Shown here: positions 22,269 through 31,829 of the stretch, one piece after another
Position numbering within the stretch: the stretch's first letter is position 1
Layout: every line of letters begins with the position of its first letter
From: Haemaphysalis longicornis
Lineage: Eukaryota > Arthropoda > Arachnida > Ixodida > Ixodidae
Direction of reading: 5' to 3'
DNA length: 64,000 nucleotides
NCBI GenBank assembly: GCA_013339765.2
Contig: CM023454.1
Location: forward strand, 143,780,593-143,844,592
Position numbers and translations under genes: made by a program
Notes under the pieces: generated by a model
What the model saw: only the letters and a program-made list of their open reading frames with translations
The model's database searches: none
Told to the model about the DNA's origin: nothing

Positions 22269-23393
22269 AACGCCAGGAGCTAAAGGCATTGAGTGGCCGA
22301 CGAGGGCTTGTGACCCTCTGGAGTTCGCAACACAGGAGTTGACAGCAGAGGACATGTTCACATCAAATATGCGGGCCTAGCAATAAGGTCCAGCAATAAA
22401 GAAAGAAAAAATAAGCAAATTAAGAAAAACATAATAAAATGTACATTTCAACTAATGAGAATCCCAAGTTAACGATATACATAAAACATTTTTCTGCAAT
22501 ACCTATTACCAGCCGAAACACTAAAACACGATACATTTCTTGATGGATTGTTCGTTATGTCTATACAAAATCACGTCTTCACGCAATACACTTTAAATTC
22601 CTTAGAATGAGACACGCCTAGTGATTTTCATATCTCAGTTTCTTTTCTATACACATCATCTTGGTTTCAGTCTTAAATACGGTTGTACGATTGTTAAATT
22701 ATAAGTTACCCACTAGGATGTTCAAGACATGTGGTATTTGATAAGTGGCCGATTGTCTCCCTTAATTAGGCCTAGTTTTAGGTGTACGTCTTATTGGACG
22801 CCGTACACAGTAATGACGGCTTTCTGCGTCACCATCCACATATAACTTGTTTTTGTGTACCACCTGGAAAAGTCTAAAATAATGCAGCTCGTAAGCTCTA
22901 AGTGCTGTTTTTTGAAAACAAAAGTCAAGTTTGCCGGTCTTAGAATTTCCGTTAAAAATTTTTGAAACACCCTAATATTTTTAGGGACAACAAGCTTACT
23001 GTAAATATTTTGTGAGATTATTTTCCACGCCAAGATTTAGTACGTTAGTTTTGAATAGATTAGGGAATAATACTTTTTTCTTGTTAGCCTTAGCGGTATT
23101 AGGTGGGATATTTTATAAAGGCATCCATCTGTTCGTGCCGGAGCCGTAACTAAATGATTTACGTGTACTGATCAATTTATCTGTTCTTGGAACGAAACAC
23201 CAAAGAACTTTTGTTCATGTACCAGTGCAATAATATGACCTTCATATGTGAGGTTCATATCTTCGTTGAAGGGCTTATTGATTGGACGGAAAATTATATA
23301 GGCTGTATTTGTGGCATTTAATCCCAGCTTGTTTTGTTGTGAGCAGTTTCAAACTTGCGCCAGGTATTCGTATACAAAAAAATTCCAGAAACG

Positions 23394-24403
23394 TTAAACT
23401 GTTTTATGAGAAAGAATATTCTTGTCATTTGCGTACATAATAACATCAGAAGAACCTGGTATATTAACAATATCATTTATGTACACAAGACATAATAACG
23501 GGTCAGGTAGAGATCCTTGTGGGACACCTCGTTTCAATTTCATATCGGCAGATAATATTTTATTGATGCCAACTATTTGATATCGATCACGCAAGCAGTT
23601 TTCCATAATTTGCAATGCGATCCCACGAATCCCACAGCAAGATAACTTTTTAACACCAAATCAAAATGTATTGAATCAAATGCCTTTTAAGTATATAAAA
23701 AAAGACCGAGTGTGTATTTTCTGTTTTCCATATTTACGATTATGTTTTACTTCATATATTCCAGAGCTTGCACAGTTTACCTATGCTTTTGGAAGCCACA
23801 TTGGTTGGTTGTTATTATTTGATGCTTGTAGAAAGAAGAAGTGAGCCGCTGATCTATTACGCCTTCAAATATTTTAGCTAGAAGCACCGATATAAGCCGA
23901 TAGTTGGACAGGTTGTTACGTTCACCACCTTTGAATATAGCAGTGACTTTGGCCAGTTTTAACTGTCTGGGAGAAATGCCTGTGGTCAAGGTGAGGTTAG
24001 TAATAAAGAATAAAAGTTGGCACATCAGTTTTAATACTGCGGGCCCTATTTCATTTATGCAAGATGCTACAATGGTTTTAAGATTTCGGATTAAGTTTTC
24101 AATCTCAACCGCGTCTGTTGGTCGCACAAACATGGAGTGAGGCACACCCGGGCCATCTGGTAATGCGTCGACTACACTACAGCTATAAAGTGGGCGTTGA
24201 AAGCATCGGCTATTCTCTTTCCTGCAAAGACTTCATCGTTTATTTTTAATACTTCGATCATCGACTACTTGTACTTTTGCCAGTCAGAGCGTTCACTTCG
24301 TCTAAGATTTTTCTTTGGTTATCGTAGATCCTTTCAGAGGTATTTTGGTAATATTTTTCCTTTGCCTTTTTCAGGTCTGAGGTCAGCCTATTTCTGTATT
24401 TTT
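23394..24403 (-). pseudogene. CR1-like LINE ORF2, reverse transcriptase
   Basis: 24145 down to 23777: FVRPTDAVEIENLIRNLK, LTTGISPRQLKLAKVTAIFK, NNLSNYRLISVLL and IITTNQCGFQKHR, the RT fingers. 23615 down to 23394: RGVPQGSLPDPLLCLVYIND (motif B) and DVIMYANDKNI, where the expected YADD has Asn for the first Asp. Motif A lies in the frame-broken gap at 23640-23780. 24150-24403 encodes the linker (NRLTSDLKKAKEKYYQNTSE). The mutated active site makes this copy inactive. Confidence 0.8.
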
Positions 24404-24455
24404 AGGGGCGAAGCTCCTTAAGGCGTGGGTCTGTCCATCCTCGACGTATGTATGT

Positions 24456-24632
24456 AGCCACCTCTAGTTTAGTTCTTGGATTGTTTACTAGATGGCGTGG
24501 CTACCTCTAGTTTAGTTCTTGGATTGTTTACTAGATGGCGGTACTTGTATATGATGAAAAGATGCGCTTGGATTGTTTACTAGATGGCGTGGCTACCTCT
24601 AGTTTAGTTCTTGGATTGTTTACTAGATGGCG
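24456..24632 (+). repeat. 43-44 bp tandem repeat (3 full copies and 1 partial)
   Basis: Units end in TTGTTTACTAGATGGCG: 24456-24497, 24498-24540, partial 24567-24589, and 24590-24632, with a 26-bp spacer before the partial unit. Confidence 0.85.
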
Positions 24633-25132
24633 GGGAGCGTTGTAATAAAATCCGTTCGCTGTTGGCGCGCGCTCGGAGTCGCCCGATGGATAAGGCTGCA
24701 GATGTGCGAGCCCGCGAGGCAGAAGCGCTCCGTGAAGCTGCGCGACGCCGCCGCCAAGATCCTGCCGTACGAGAGCGGGAGGCCGAAGCGTATCGTCTGG
24801 CTGCGCGACGACGCCGCCAAGATCCGAGCGTTCGAGAGCGAGAGGCCCAAGCGTCACGGCAACGGCGCGAGGACCCTGCCGTACGCGAAGCGGCACGGCT
24901 GCGGCGCGAAGAGGATCTCCAAAACGTCAGAGAACGGGAAGCGGCAAGAAAGCGCGCGTATCGGCAGGCAGACCCCGATGCAGTGAGAGCTCGTGAGGCG
25001 TCTGCAAAACGCATCAGGCGAGCTCAGCCCCAAGGTGCCGACGCGCGGTTTAAGCGAGACTTTCTAGACGTTACGTTCGGACACAGATGTAGTGGGAGAA
25101 CTTTCACTGAAGAGTCACGGTTTTACCGATGA
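24611..25132 (+). CDS. Arg/Glu-rich repeat protein encoded in the TIR element
   Basis: 173 codons starting at an ATG within the last tandem repeat unit. The centre repeats a unit of about 20 residues of the form RRRQDPAVREREAEAYRLAA four to five times with decay, predicted to be long charged helices. The end reads FKRDFLDVTFGHRCSG. The repeat resembles STPR-like or Helitron-associated N-terminal repeats of arthropod proteins, and the Phe-Gly-His-x-Cys ending fits the latter, but this is from memory and weak. The function is unknown: DNA or RNA binding is plausible from charge alone. It could be a fragment captured from a larger protein. Confidence 0.45.
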   Translation: MDCLLDGGERCNKIRSLLARARSRPMDKAADVRAREAEALREAARRRRQDPAVREREAEAYRLAARRRRQDPSVREREAQASRQRREDPAVREAARLRREEDLQNVREREAARKRAYRQADPDAVRAREASAKRIRRAQPQGADARFKRDFLDVTFGHRCSGRTFTEESRFYR

Positions 25133-25189
25133 TTTCCCCTCAGGAGCTTCGCCCACTCATCATCATTCACCCCGTGGATATGCTGTGAA

Positions 25190-25620
25190 TTTTTTGTACT
25201 TTAAAAATGCTGGAGGTTCTCAAAAACGTACAATGTCATGAAATACCTTATTTTTAGATTTAATCCTCTCGTAAAGACTATATGTCCATCCATGGATTCC
25301 GGCAACTTTTATTGGCCTGGTAGGCGAGCCTCTGTAAAGGGAAAGCTGCATTGTAGCTTGAACGCAAGAGCCTGAGAAATATATCATATGCGTCATCAGG
25401 ATCGCTTTGGATCGCATCATCAGGATGCATCATCAGGATCATCAGGAACGCATCATCAGGATCGTTATAAATGCCGCTCCAGTTATGCGCTTCTACTAAT
25501 CTATAAAAGTGTTGCTGGGCCTCGGTATTCTTTTTGAGTCCAAGGCGGGTCCGAGTTCGGACTTTCCTTTGATTAGGTAATGACGGAATAACAAAGAACA
25601 CCGGTAGGGGGTCACATAAC
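25190..25620 (-). pseudogene. CR1-like LINE ORF2, endonuclease-RT linker (upstream side of nested element)
   Basis: The minus strand reads PVFFVIPSLPNQRKVRTRTR, VEAHNWSGIYNDPDDA, YDIFLRLLRSSYNAAF and NKSCRNPWMDI, followed by KNKVFHDIVRF. This is the linker that precedes the NRLTSDLKKAK stretch on the other side of the TIR element, so the two parts were one ORF. A DDA-coding repeat at 25391-25465 has expanded inside it. The endonuclease is not recognisable above 25620. Confidence 0.65.
25391..25465. repeat. CATCAGGATC-type short repeat expansion inside LINE coding sequence
   Basis: Five imperfect units of CATCAGGATC with variable spacers, encoding repeated DPDDA on the minus strand. Confidence 0.7.
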
Positions 25621-26199
25621 TCATACGAAATTATTCCGCTTGTAACGCTATCCGAGTTCTATTTCTGAACTCAGTTTTCAATGTTCGTTCTGCGGAACAA
25701 GTTTCTTCTGGTCCTACATGCTACCCCTTAAGCAGTTCCCTTCTTTCGCACTTGAGACTATTCTGAATGCATGCGCGAGATGCATGCACCGGAAGGTCTA
25801 ATGTACGGATGTGGGGCTGACTTTCTGTGTTGCCAGTGTCCTCTGCATTGGTATGCCATGCAATTGTGTCAGTAACGGAATATGCCTCAGCCAACTTCTA
25901 TTTTCCAACTTCATTAATGCTGCCTCAGCACGTTCTCTATAACTTTTTTTACTGAACTTCTTTCCTGCTTAGTACGCTGCTTGGAATCTTGCATTTCTGC
26001 TCTGCGCTGAGCTTTCAGATTTTGACTTGGTACTTCTCGTGGTGCTTCCGATTTATGCGCTCCCCGTCAAACCACATGAACAACAATTGTCAAGCGGCAT
26101 GCCGAAGCTACGCGACTGGTGCAGTTTCTTCAATAGCACTGCACCTCCTGAGCAAAACCCCTCCCCCTCTTACGTTCAGAATCGTGTGGACCCCTGCCC
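25621..26199. other. Non-coding stretch, nothing recognised
   Basis: No motif on either strand. Confidence 0.4.
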
Positions 26200-26670
26200 G
26201 CTCCCCTATCGCGGTCAACGACACAGCCTATGCATTGGCAAGCGGTCAAACCAACCGGGACCCATAGGAGGAGCACAGCCAAATACTGATTGAGACCTTC
26301 AACGATAAAAACAATTATAGACCAAACAGAAGGACCTTCCGTCCCGCGCAACCCAGTTTGTCTAAAATGCCGGAAAACACATCAGGACGAATTCAAGCAA
26401 ACAGAATTGGAAACTCAGAACGAAAAACCATTTGTTCCGCACAGAATACTGACGGGAGTGTGCCTTTTGCGGGAATTCAGGCACACTCTACCACATCATC
26501 TGCCAGTGCGATCGGAACCCCGAGCTTCCCACCCCCCTTATTTAAAACCATTCCCGTGAGCAATGGAGAGCATGCTATCCACCTCGAGCCTGGGCGATGA
26601 GATTATTTCGGTTGACTGAGCGGACAGTGCCTGGATTGCACATGAATTCCTGGACTAGCAAGACACCCCA
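26200..26670 (+). pseudogene. I-type LINE ORF2 C-terminal fragment
   Basis: GTLYHIICQCDRNPELP at about 26480-26530 is the Cys/His tail typical of I-type ORF2 proteins, preceded by decayed sequence and followed by a stop near 26660. Only the 3' part of the element is present. Boundaries are approximate. Confidence 0.5.
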
Positions 26671-27440
26671 GAACTTATTGTTCCGCAGTAAAGTTCCGTC
26701 CTCCGCCTTGCTCCGCCGTTGTACTCTCTTCAAGAATTCTTCAATTCCTTGTCTAACAAAGTTTTCGAATTCTTCGAACCGCGTATTGAAACCTTAAAAC
26801 ATTTATTACTCTCTGCCGACTTCACTGTCACCCTGGAAGGTGTTAAAGGCGAGTCCTGTCGCGGAGGCCAATTACGGATGTCAAGTTCCAGAATACTGAT
26901 GCTGAGGTAATGAGAAACAGGCTGAAGATGGAAAGACAAAGTTGTATAGGAATGCATGAAAATATACGCGCAGACCGTGAACGCCAAAATAACCCATGGA
27001 TATAGGACACAGTGGAAGCGCAGGGCAGCAGGAAAGATTACAATAAGGAAGGTTCGCAGTTGGAGTAATATTTTAAATAAAAGTTGGTTGTGATAGAAAG
27101 AGAAGCAGTTATTTATGTAGGAGAACCACAAGAGGATAGGGAGTTTGAGGCACTACGAAGGCAATGGCCTTGCGATGTCAGCAGCAGAAAAAATAGCGGA
27201 AGAACGGTGGTCGTAATTCTACGCATTGTAGGGGCCCACAATGCAGCTAGTCAGAAGAGGGTGCCTGGGCGCTCTACAATAGCCTGAACGCACCATGGTG
27301 TTGGCCGCCCTCGGCCAAGCTTCAGAAACATATGGCTTGGAGACTAGGAAGTCATAATCAGGTCAAGCAATACCCGCCTCTTGCTCCTCTGTCTTCACTG
27401 GCAGGGATTCATTGCTTCACAGCGGGGATTGATCATAACA
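26671..27440. other. Non-coding stretch, nothing recognised
   Basis: Small open frames without motifs. Confidence 0.35.
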
Positions 27441-27588
27441 GATAATCAATCAATCAATCAAAGTTTTTATTGGACTGTACATAAATACATCTGCATGGTG
27501 GGACCCCACAGGTGGGACCCCAGAACCCAAGAATGGGTTGTAAAAGGGGTCCCTACGATACATTAGGTGATCACAGTCTGTTTGAGCA
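27441..27588 (-). mobile_element. CR1-like LINE, 3' UTR end beyond the Gypsy insertion
   Basis: The minus strand reads through a G/C-rich 3' UTR to CAATAAAAACTTTGATTGAT, a polyadenylation signal with an (ATTG)n tail at 27445-27465. The upstream end stops exactly at the Gypsy LTR, and the LINE continues at 32038. The two parts are one element split by the LTR retrotransposon. Confidence 0.7.
27585..27588. repeat. Target-site duplication AGCA, left side of Gypsy element
   Basis: AGCA here and at 32038-32041 directly flank the two LTRs. Confidence 0.75.
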
Positions 27589-27796
27589 TGTAGGGCGCTA
27601 TGTCGGGCGAGAGGAAGGAGCCTCAGGCAGGACGACCGTTCGTCGCAAGGCAAAACCAGATTCTATTTTGTCAGCACCAGTGCGACCCCCGTGTCCTCGT
27701 GCGCTCGCGCGGCCACGCAGCCTGTGTCCATGTCCATCGGGCTGCTGCGCGAGGAGCGGCGCTCGATCCAGCGATGTCGCTGGAGCTGCCGCTACA
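27589..27796 (-). repeat. 3' LTR of the Gypsy element
   Basis: 208 bp, TGTAG...CTACA on plus. Identical to the other LTR except T at 27681 (C in the partner). Confidence 0.95.
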
Positions 27797-27812
27797 GGGC
27801 TCCCCCCCAAGA
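27797..27812 (-). promoter_or_regulatory. Polypurine tract of the Gypsy element
   Basis: The minus strand reads TTGGGGGGGAGCCC immediately before the 3' LTR, the expected place for the plus-strand primer. The last three bases are C, so the primer cut is slightly upstream or imprecise. Confidence 0.55.
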
Positions 27813-27839
27813 GAGGAGCGGGAGTGACGAGCGAAAAAG

Positions 27840-30800
27840 TCATGCATGTTTCCAGTGGACGCGCCGAGGTCGTCTTGTTAAAGGGGGCAGAGCAGGTTCC
27901 AACGAAGTGACTTCGGGCGGCTCGAAGTACGCGGGCTTCAGGCGTTCGATTGCCACGGTGTCTGGAGAGCCGTTGATGTCCAGTACGAAAGTAGTCGAGT
28001 GACGTTGAACGACTGGATAGGGGCCGATGTAATGTGGGCGCAGTGGTCCTTGGACGGGTCCGTTGCGCACGAACACATGCGTGGCAGTTTTGAGGTCAGG
28101 GTGCGTGTAAGTCGTCGAGTTCTTTGCAATGCGTGTGGTCTGAGGCCGAAGGTGTCGAAAAACCTCTCGTAGGTTATCAATGTATTCACTTGCAGGGACA
28201 GGTTGCGGAGACTCGTCGAACAAATCCGCTGGCAAACGCAGAGTTGTACCGTAGACGAGCTCAGCAGACGTGCACGAGAGGTCCACTTTGTACGCGCTCC
28301 GGATTCCGAGAAGCGTCAGTGGTAGCCGTTGGACCCACTCGGTGGGGCAGCCGTGTGCAGTGAGTGAAGCCTTGAGGTGTCGATGAAAGCGCTCCACAAG
28401 GCCGTTCGCCTGCGGGTGGTACGCAGCTGTTCGCAGACGAGTCGTTCCGAGAAGACGCAGTAGTTCGGTGAACAGGGATGACTCGAACTGCCGGCCGCGA
28501 TCGGTGACAACGGTGGAAGGGCATCCGTAGCGCGAAACCCAGGTAGACAGAAAGGTTGAAGCTACTGTGGAGGCCGTGATGTCGGGAAGAGGGCAGGCTT
28601 CGGGCCAACGTGTGAACCGGTCAACACAGGTTAGATTGTACCGGTAACCTTGGCAAGGGGGTAGGGGGCCAACGATGTCAACGTGAACAACAGAAAAACG
28701 TTCATCGGGCCTGAGGAATGGCTTGGCAGGGGGAACGGAATGGCGTTGGACTTTTGAACGCTTGCACGGCGTGCAGGCTCGTACCCAGTCTCGAATGTCA
28801 GCGTTCATACGGGGCCAAACGTAGCGGGACGCAATGAGCTTTTGAGATGCCCGAATGCCGGGGTGGGCCATGTTGTGTATGGCGTCAAACATGCGGCGAC
28901 GATGTGAGGCAGGTAGGAAGGGTCGAGCAACACCTGTGGACGTGTCGCAGACGATGGTCACACCACGAAACGGTACATCTTCAAGGTTGAGTGCGGTAGG
29001 TGCTCCACGTAGACGGGAGAGCTCGTTGTCGTTGGCTTGCGTCGTAGCCAGTTCTTGTACGTCAAGCGGGTCGGTAACCGCTTCCAGCGTTCCTGGTGAA
29101 ATAGCATTTACATCGTCCATGCGACTCAGTGTGTCTGCAGGGGAATTGGCCACACCACTGACGTGCTGGATGTCGGACGTGAACTCCGAGAGGTATGCTA
29201 GTTGACGCACCTCTCGTGGAGTGTAGAGGGTGCCAGGGCGGTTCAAGGCGAACATGAGCGGCTTGTGATCAGTGAAGATCGTGAACGTGCGTCCTTCGAG
29301 GTGATGTTTGAAGTGACGAACAGCGAGGTACATGGCTAGCAGTTCGCGGCCGAAAACGCTATATCGTGTCTGAGCCGGAGTCATGCGCTTGGAGAAAAAC
29401 GCTAGCGGTTCCCATGCACCTTTAACTTGCTGCTGAAGGACAGCTCCGACGGCAGAACTTGACGCGTCGGTCATGAGTGCCAACGGAAAGTTCGGATTTG
29501 GATGAGCCAGCAGTGCAGCGTCGGCGAGAGCGCGTTTGATGGCCGTAAATGCCCTTTCAGCAGCATCGTCCCAATCAAGTGAAGTGGATGACCGTTTGGT
29601 GGAAAGCAGCCTGTCGAGAGGTTCGAGCAGCGTGGCACAGTTCCTAATGAAGCGGCGGTAGAAATTTACCAGCCCTAGGAACTGGCGGAGCTTTGTCACT
29701 GACGCTGGCTTGGGAAAGTCGATGATTGCGTGAACCTTGGCGGGGAGAGGACATATTCCAGTGGCGTCCAAACGATGACCAAGGAAATCGAGGGCAGTGG
29801 CACCAAACTCGCTCTTCGAGACGTTGATGACGATGCCGTGAACAGCGAGACGCTCGAAGAGAAGGCGAAGATGCTTCAGATGCTCTTCCAGGGATGTGCT
29901 GGCCACCAGAATGTCGTCAACGTAGGCGTAGACGAACGGTAGCCCTCGTGTGACGGCATCAATGAAACGCTGGAATGTTTGTGCAGCGTTGCGGAGTCCA
30001 AATGGCATGCGCAGAAATTCGAACAGGCCGAATGGGGTTGTGATGGCAGTTTTGGGGATGTCTTCTTCTGCCACGGGAATCTGGTGGTAAGCACGAACCA
30101 AGTCTATCTTAGAGAATATCGTGGCCCCGTGGAGAGTGGCGGTGAAGTCTTGGAGGTTGGGTAACGGATAGCGGTCAGGAACGGTCTTGGTGTTCAAGGA
30201 CCGGTAATCTCCGCAGGGGCGCCAGTCACCAGTTTTCTTGGGCACCATGTGCAGTGGTGATGCATGGTTACTGGATGATGGACGGATGATGCCCAGTTGC
30301 ATCATGTGCTCGAATTCCGCTCGGGCGACTTTGAACTTGTCAGGCGCAAGCCGCCGTGGTCGAAAGAAAACGGGAGGGCCAGTGGTGATGATGTGATGAC
30401 GGACGTCATGACGAACAGGCTGAGTCCAGTCAGGTGGTGCTGTCACGGTTGGGAAGTCCCGCAGCAAGGTGGCGAACGGTTCATCGGCAACTGTAGCACA
30501 GGATGGTGCTAGATTAGCGGCTGCCTCCGCTGACACACCTTGCACTGAGAGGAGTGTGGTAGCATCAAGTAGACGCTGCCGCTTTTGGTCGACAAGAAGG
30601 CTATGTTTTGCGAGGAAGTCAGCACCGAGGATGGCGGTGCGAACGTCGGCGACGAGAAAAACCCACCGGAAAACTCGGCGGAGCCCCAGGTTTAGAGTTA
30701 GTGAGCGTTGCTTGTAGACGGGTATGCGCGTGCCGTTCACTGCTTGTAAATGCGAGGTGGCACGAGAAGCACGATCCGAGCGTGTAGCGGGCAAAACGCT

Positions 30801-30920
30801 AACCTGGGCACCGGTATCCACGAGAAACCTCTGTGCGGTGGTGCGGTCGGTGACGTGAAAGAGGCGACATTCCTGTGTTGGGCCGAGATCGCTTGTCGCC
30901 GTTAGCGGTCGGCCAGGCCG
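27840..30920 (-). CDS. pol: Gypsy Pol polyprotein (protease, RT, RNase H, integrase)
   Basis: One open frame of about 1000 codons; residue numbers below count from 30821. Protease DTGA is at 2-5. RT motif A is at D240 (FSKIDLVRAYHQ) and the active site YVDD at 300-303. RNase H residues are D452 (MTDAS), E493 and D518. The integrase zinc module is H649/H653 with C683/C686. The catalytic triad is D715, D774 and E810, spacing DD35E, and a GPY motif lies at 933-935. All catalytic residues are present. There is no start codon at the gag junction: the frame is open up to the slippery heptamer at 30920-30926, so expression by -1 frameshifting from gag is expected. 27840 is the end of the stop codon. 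Confidence 0.95.
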   Translation of the reverse strand, partial: RPGRPLTATSDLGPTQECRLFHVTDRTTAQRFLVDTGAQVSVLPATRSDRASRATSHLQAVNGTRIPVYKQRSLTLNLGLRRVFRWVFLVADVRTAILGADFLAKHSLLVDQKRQRLLDATTLLSVQGVSAEAAANLAPSCATVADEPFATLLRDFPTVTAPPDWTQPVRHDVRHHIITTGPPVFFRPRRLAPDKFKVARAEFEHMMQLGIIRPSSSNHASPLHMVPKKTGDWRPCGDYRSLNTKTVPDRYPLPNLQDFTATLHGATIFSKIDLVRAYHQIPVAEEDIPKTAITTPFGLFEFLRMPFGLRNAAQTFQRFIDAVTRGLPFVYAYVDDILVASTSLEEHLKHLRLLFERLAVHGIVINVSKSEFGATALDFLGHRLDATGICPLPAKVHAIIDFPKPASVTKLRQFLGLVNFYRRFIRNCATLLEPLDRLLSTKRSSTSLDWDDAAERAFTAIKRALADAALLAHPNPNFPLALMTDASSSAVGAVLQQQVKGAWEPLAFFSKRMTPAQTRYSVFGRELLAMYLAVRHFKHHLEGRTFTIFTDHKPLMFALNRPGTLYTPREVRQLAYLSEFTSDIQHVSGVANSPADTLSRMDDVNAISPGTLEAVTDPLDVQELATTQANDNELSRLRGAPTALNLEDVPFRGVTIVCDTSTGVARPFLPASHRRRMFDAIHNMAHPGIRASQKLIASRYVWPRMNADIRDWVRACTPCKRSKVQRHSVPPAKPFLRPDERFSVVHVDIVGPLPPCQGYRYNLTCVDRFTRWPEACPLPDITASTVASTFLSTWVSRYGCPSTVVTDRGRQFESSLFTELLRLLGTTRLRTAAYHPQANGLVERFHRHLKASLTAHGCPTEWVQRLPLTLLGIRSAYKVDLSCTSAELVYGTTLRLPADLFDESPQPVPASEYIDNLREVFRHLRPQTTRIAKNSTTYTHPDLKTATHVFVRNGPVQGPLRPHYIGPYPVVQRHSTTFVLDINGSPDTVAIERLKPAYFEPPEVTSLEPALPPLTRRPRRVHWKHA

Positions 30921-31726
30921 TTTCCCGTCCAGGTGCAGGGCAGACGGCAGTGGCGGGCATCAGCGCCGAAACGCCGGTGGTAGTAGCAAATGCCCGGGTT
31001 AGGCGATTCACTGCGTGGGCGCTCTGGGCGCCGTCGCTGCGACGACGAGCGACGGCGTTGACGGGAACGTTGCGGCGAGACATCGCGGCGTGTTGCGGCA
31101 ACGATGATCTTCTCTAGACGATCGCAAAGGCTGTCGAGTCTAGATGAAGCGGCGGACTCACTGGACGCTGAAGCGGGGTTCCTGGGGCAGGGAGGAGACG
31201 GAGGCTTAGCCGATGCAACCGCGGCCACTTGAGAAAAGGGGGTGGCGACCTCCATGACTTTGTCTGTCAGCGCGGCGAGTGCCTGCAGGTCCATGGCTGC
31301 GGCAGTGGCGAGGACCATTTGGACGTTGGAAGGTAGGCGCTGAAGGAAGAGCTCACGCAGCAGTGTGTCATCCATGGCGTGAGAATGCGTGCCAAGGAGT
31401 TGCTTCATGTGCCGTAGCAGTTGGCTTGGCCTGCGGTCGCCGAGCTCCTCGGAGGAGAGAAGCTGCTGGATGCGCGTGCGTTCCGAAGCAGCTGTGCGCT
31501 CCAGGAATGCAGCCTTGAGCTGGTCGTAAGGCGCTGCGGGGCGGGTGTGGTTGAACGAAGTGAGGATGTCGGAGATCTCCTCTGCGGCTGTCGGCGGAAG
31601 GGCTCCGACGACGTGGAGAAATTTGGTTTCTTGAGAGGTGATCCGAGCTAGCTGGAATTGCGCCTCTGCTTGCAGAAACCAGGTCATCGGGTGGCGCTCC
31701 CAGAATTGCGGAAGCCGAACGGTCAA
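30902..31726 (-). CDS. gag: Gypsy Gag (capsid and nucleocapsid)
   Basis: 274 codons counted from a TTG at 31726. The frame is open to 31789 but contains no ATG there. Capsid wording: LPQFWERHPMTWFLQAEAQF, TASERTRIQQLLSSEELGDR and LLRELFLQRLPSNVQMVLAT. After an Arg/Ser-rich linker the C-terminus holds CYYHRRFGADARHCRLPC, the variant Cys/His knuckle of this group. The first ATG of the expected leader (31783-31785) is in another frame and meets a TGA after 20 codons. Either a one-base indel has disabled translation, initiation is non-AUG, or an internal ATG at 31687 is used. Confidence 0.85.
   Translation of the reverse strand: MTVRLPQFWERHPMTWFLQAEAQFQLARITSQETKFLHVVGALPPTAAEEISDILTSFNHTRPAAPYDQLKAAFLERTAASERTRIQQLLSSEELGDRRPSQLLRHMKQLLGTHSHAMDDTLLRELFLQRLPSNVQMVLATAAAMDLQALAALTDKVMEVATPFSQVAAVASAKPPSPPCPRNPASASSESAASSRLDSLCDRLEKIIVAATRRDVSPQRSRQRRRSSSQRRRPERPRSESPNPGICYYHRRFGADARHCRLPCTWTGNGLADR
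30920..30926 (-). promoter_or_regulatory. Candidate -1 ribosomal frameshift site, GGGAAAC
   Basis: GGGAAAC lies in the gag frame exactly as G GGA AAC, with the gag stop 16 bases after the heptamer and the pol frame open from the slip point. A short inverted repeat (GCCG...CGGC) follows about 7 bases downstream. The heptamer form is a known efficient slippery class in retroelements. Confidence 0.75.
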
Positions 31727-31809
31727 GGCTGAGACTGCTTCGCCGGTTTCTCGCGACCGGGTTGAGTGTGGTTGTCGAGGGACATGGCTCTACATTAACC
31801 TCGGTGGCG

Positions 31810-31829
31810 TGTTCGGTAGGGCCACCAAT
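31810..31829 (-). promoter_or_regulatory. Primer-binding-site region of the Gypsy element
   Basis: The minus strand reads AT then TGGTGGCCCTACCGAACA directly after the 5' LTR. TGGTG-CCC resembles the tRNA-Trp primer site used by CsRn1-type elements, but the match weakens after nine bases, so the primer is uncertain. Confidence 0.4.

Larger units (their letters stand above)
22145..24403 (-). mobile_element. CR1-like LINE, 3' part
   Basis: Minus-strand LINE with RT but no RNase H, ending in an ATGAATAAATGAATAAA tail (22145-22165). The coding region continues on the far side of a nested element (24405-25189), so the full remnant is 22145-25620. Confidence 0.75.
24405..25189 (+). mobile_element. 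TIR-bearing non-autonomous element nested in the CR1-like LINE
   Basis: Starts GGGGCGAAGCTCCT (24405) and has the inverted match AGGAGCTTCGCCC at 25142-25154, a 13-bp terminal inverted repeat. LINE coding resumes around 25190, so about 35 bases (ACTCATCATCATTCAC and on) beyond the right TIR also belong to the insertion or its junction. Inside are a 43-44 bp tandem repeat and an Arg/Glu-rich ORF. No transposase is visible. I could not define a clear TSD. Confidence 0.6.

Noticed and set aside
24604..25014. 136-codon Arg/Ser-rich frame on the minus strand
   Set aside because: Antisense of the Arg/Glu repeat ORF. Its repeated composition follows from the plus-strand repeat.
24405..25189. Canonical Helitron
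   Set aside because: No 5' TC / 3' CTRR ends at an A-T target and no Rep/helicase domain. The 13-bp TIR argues against it.
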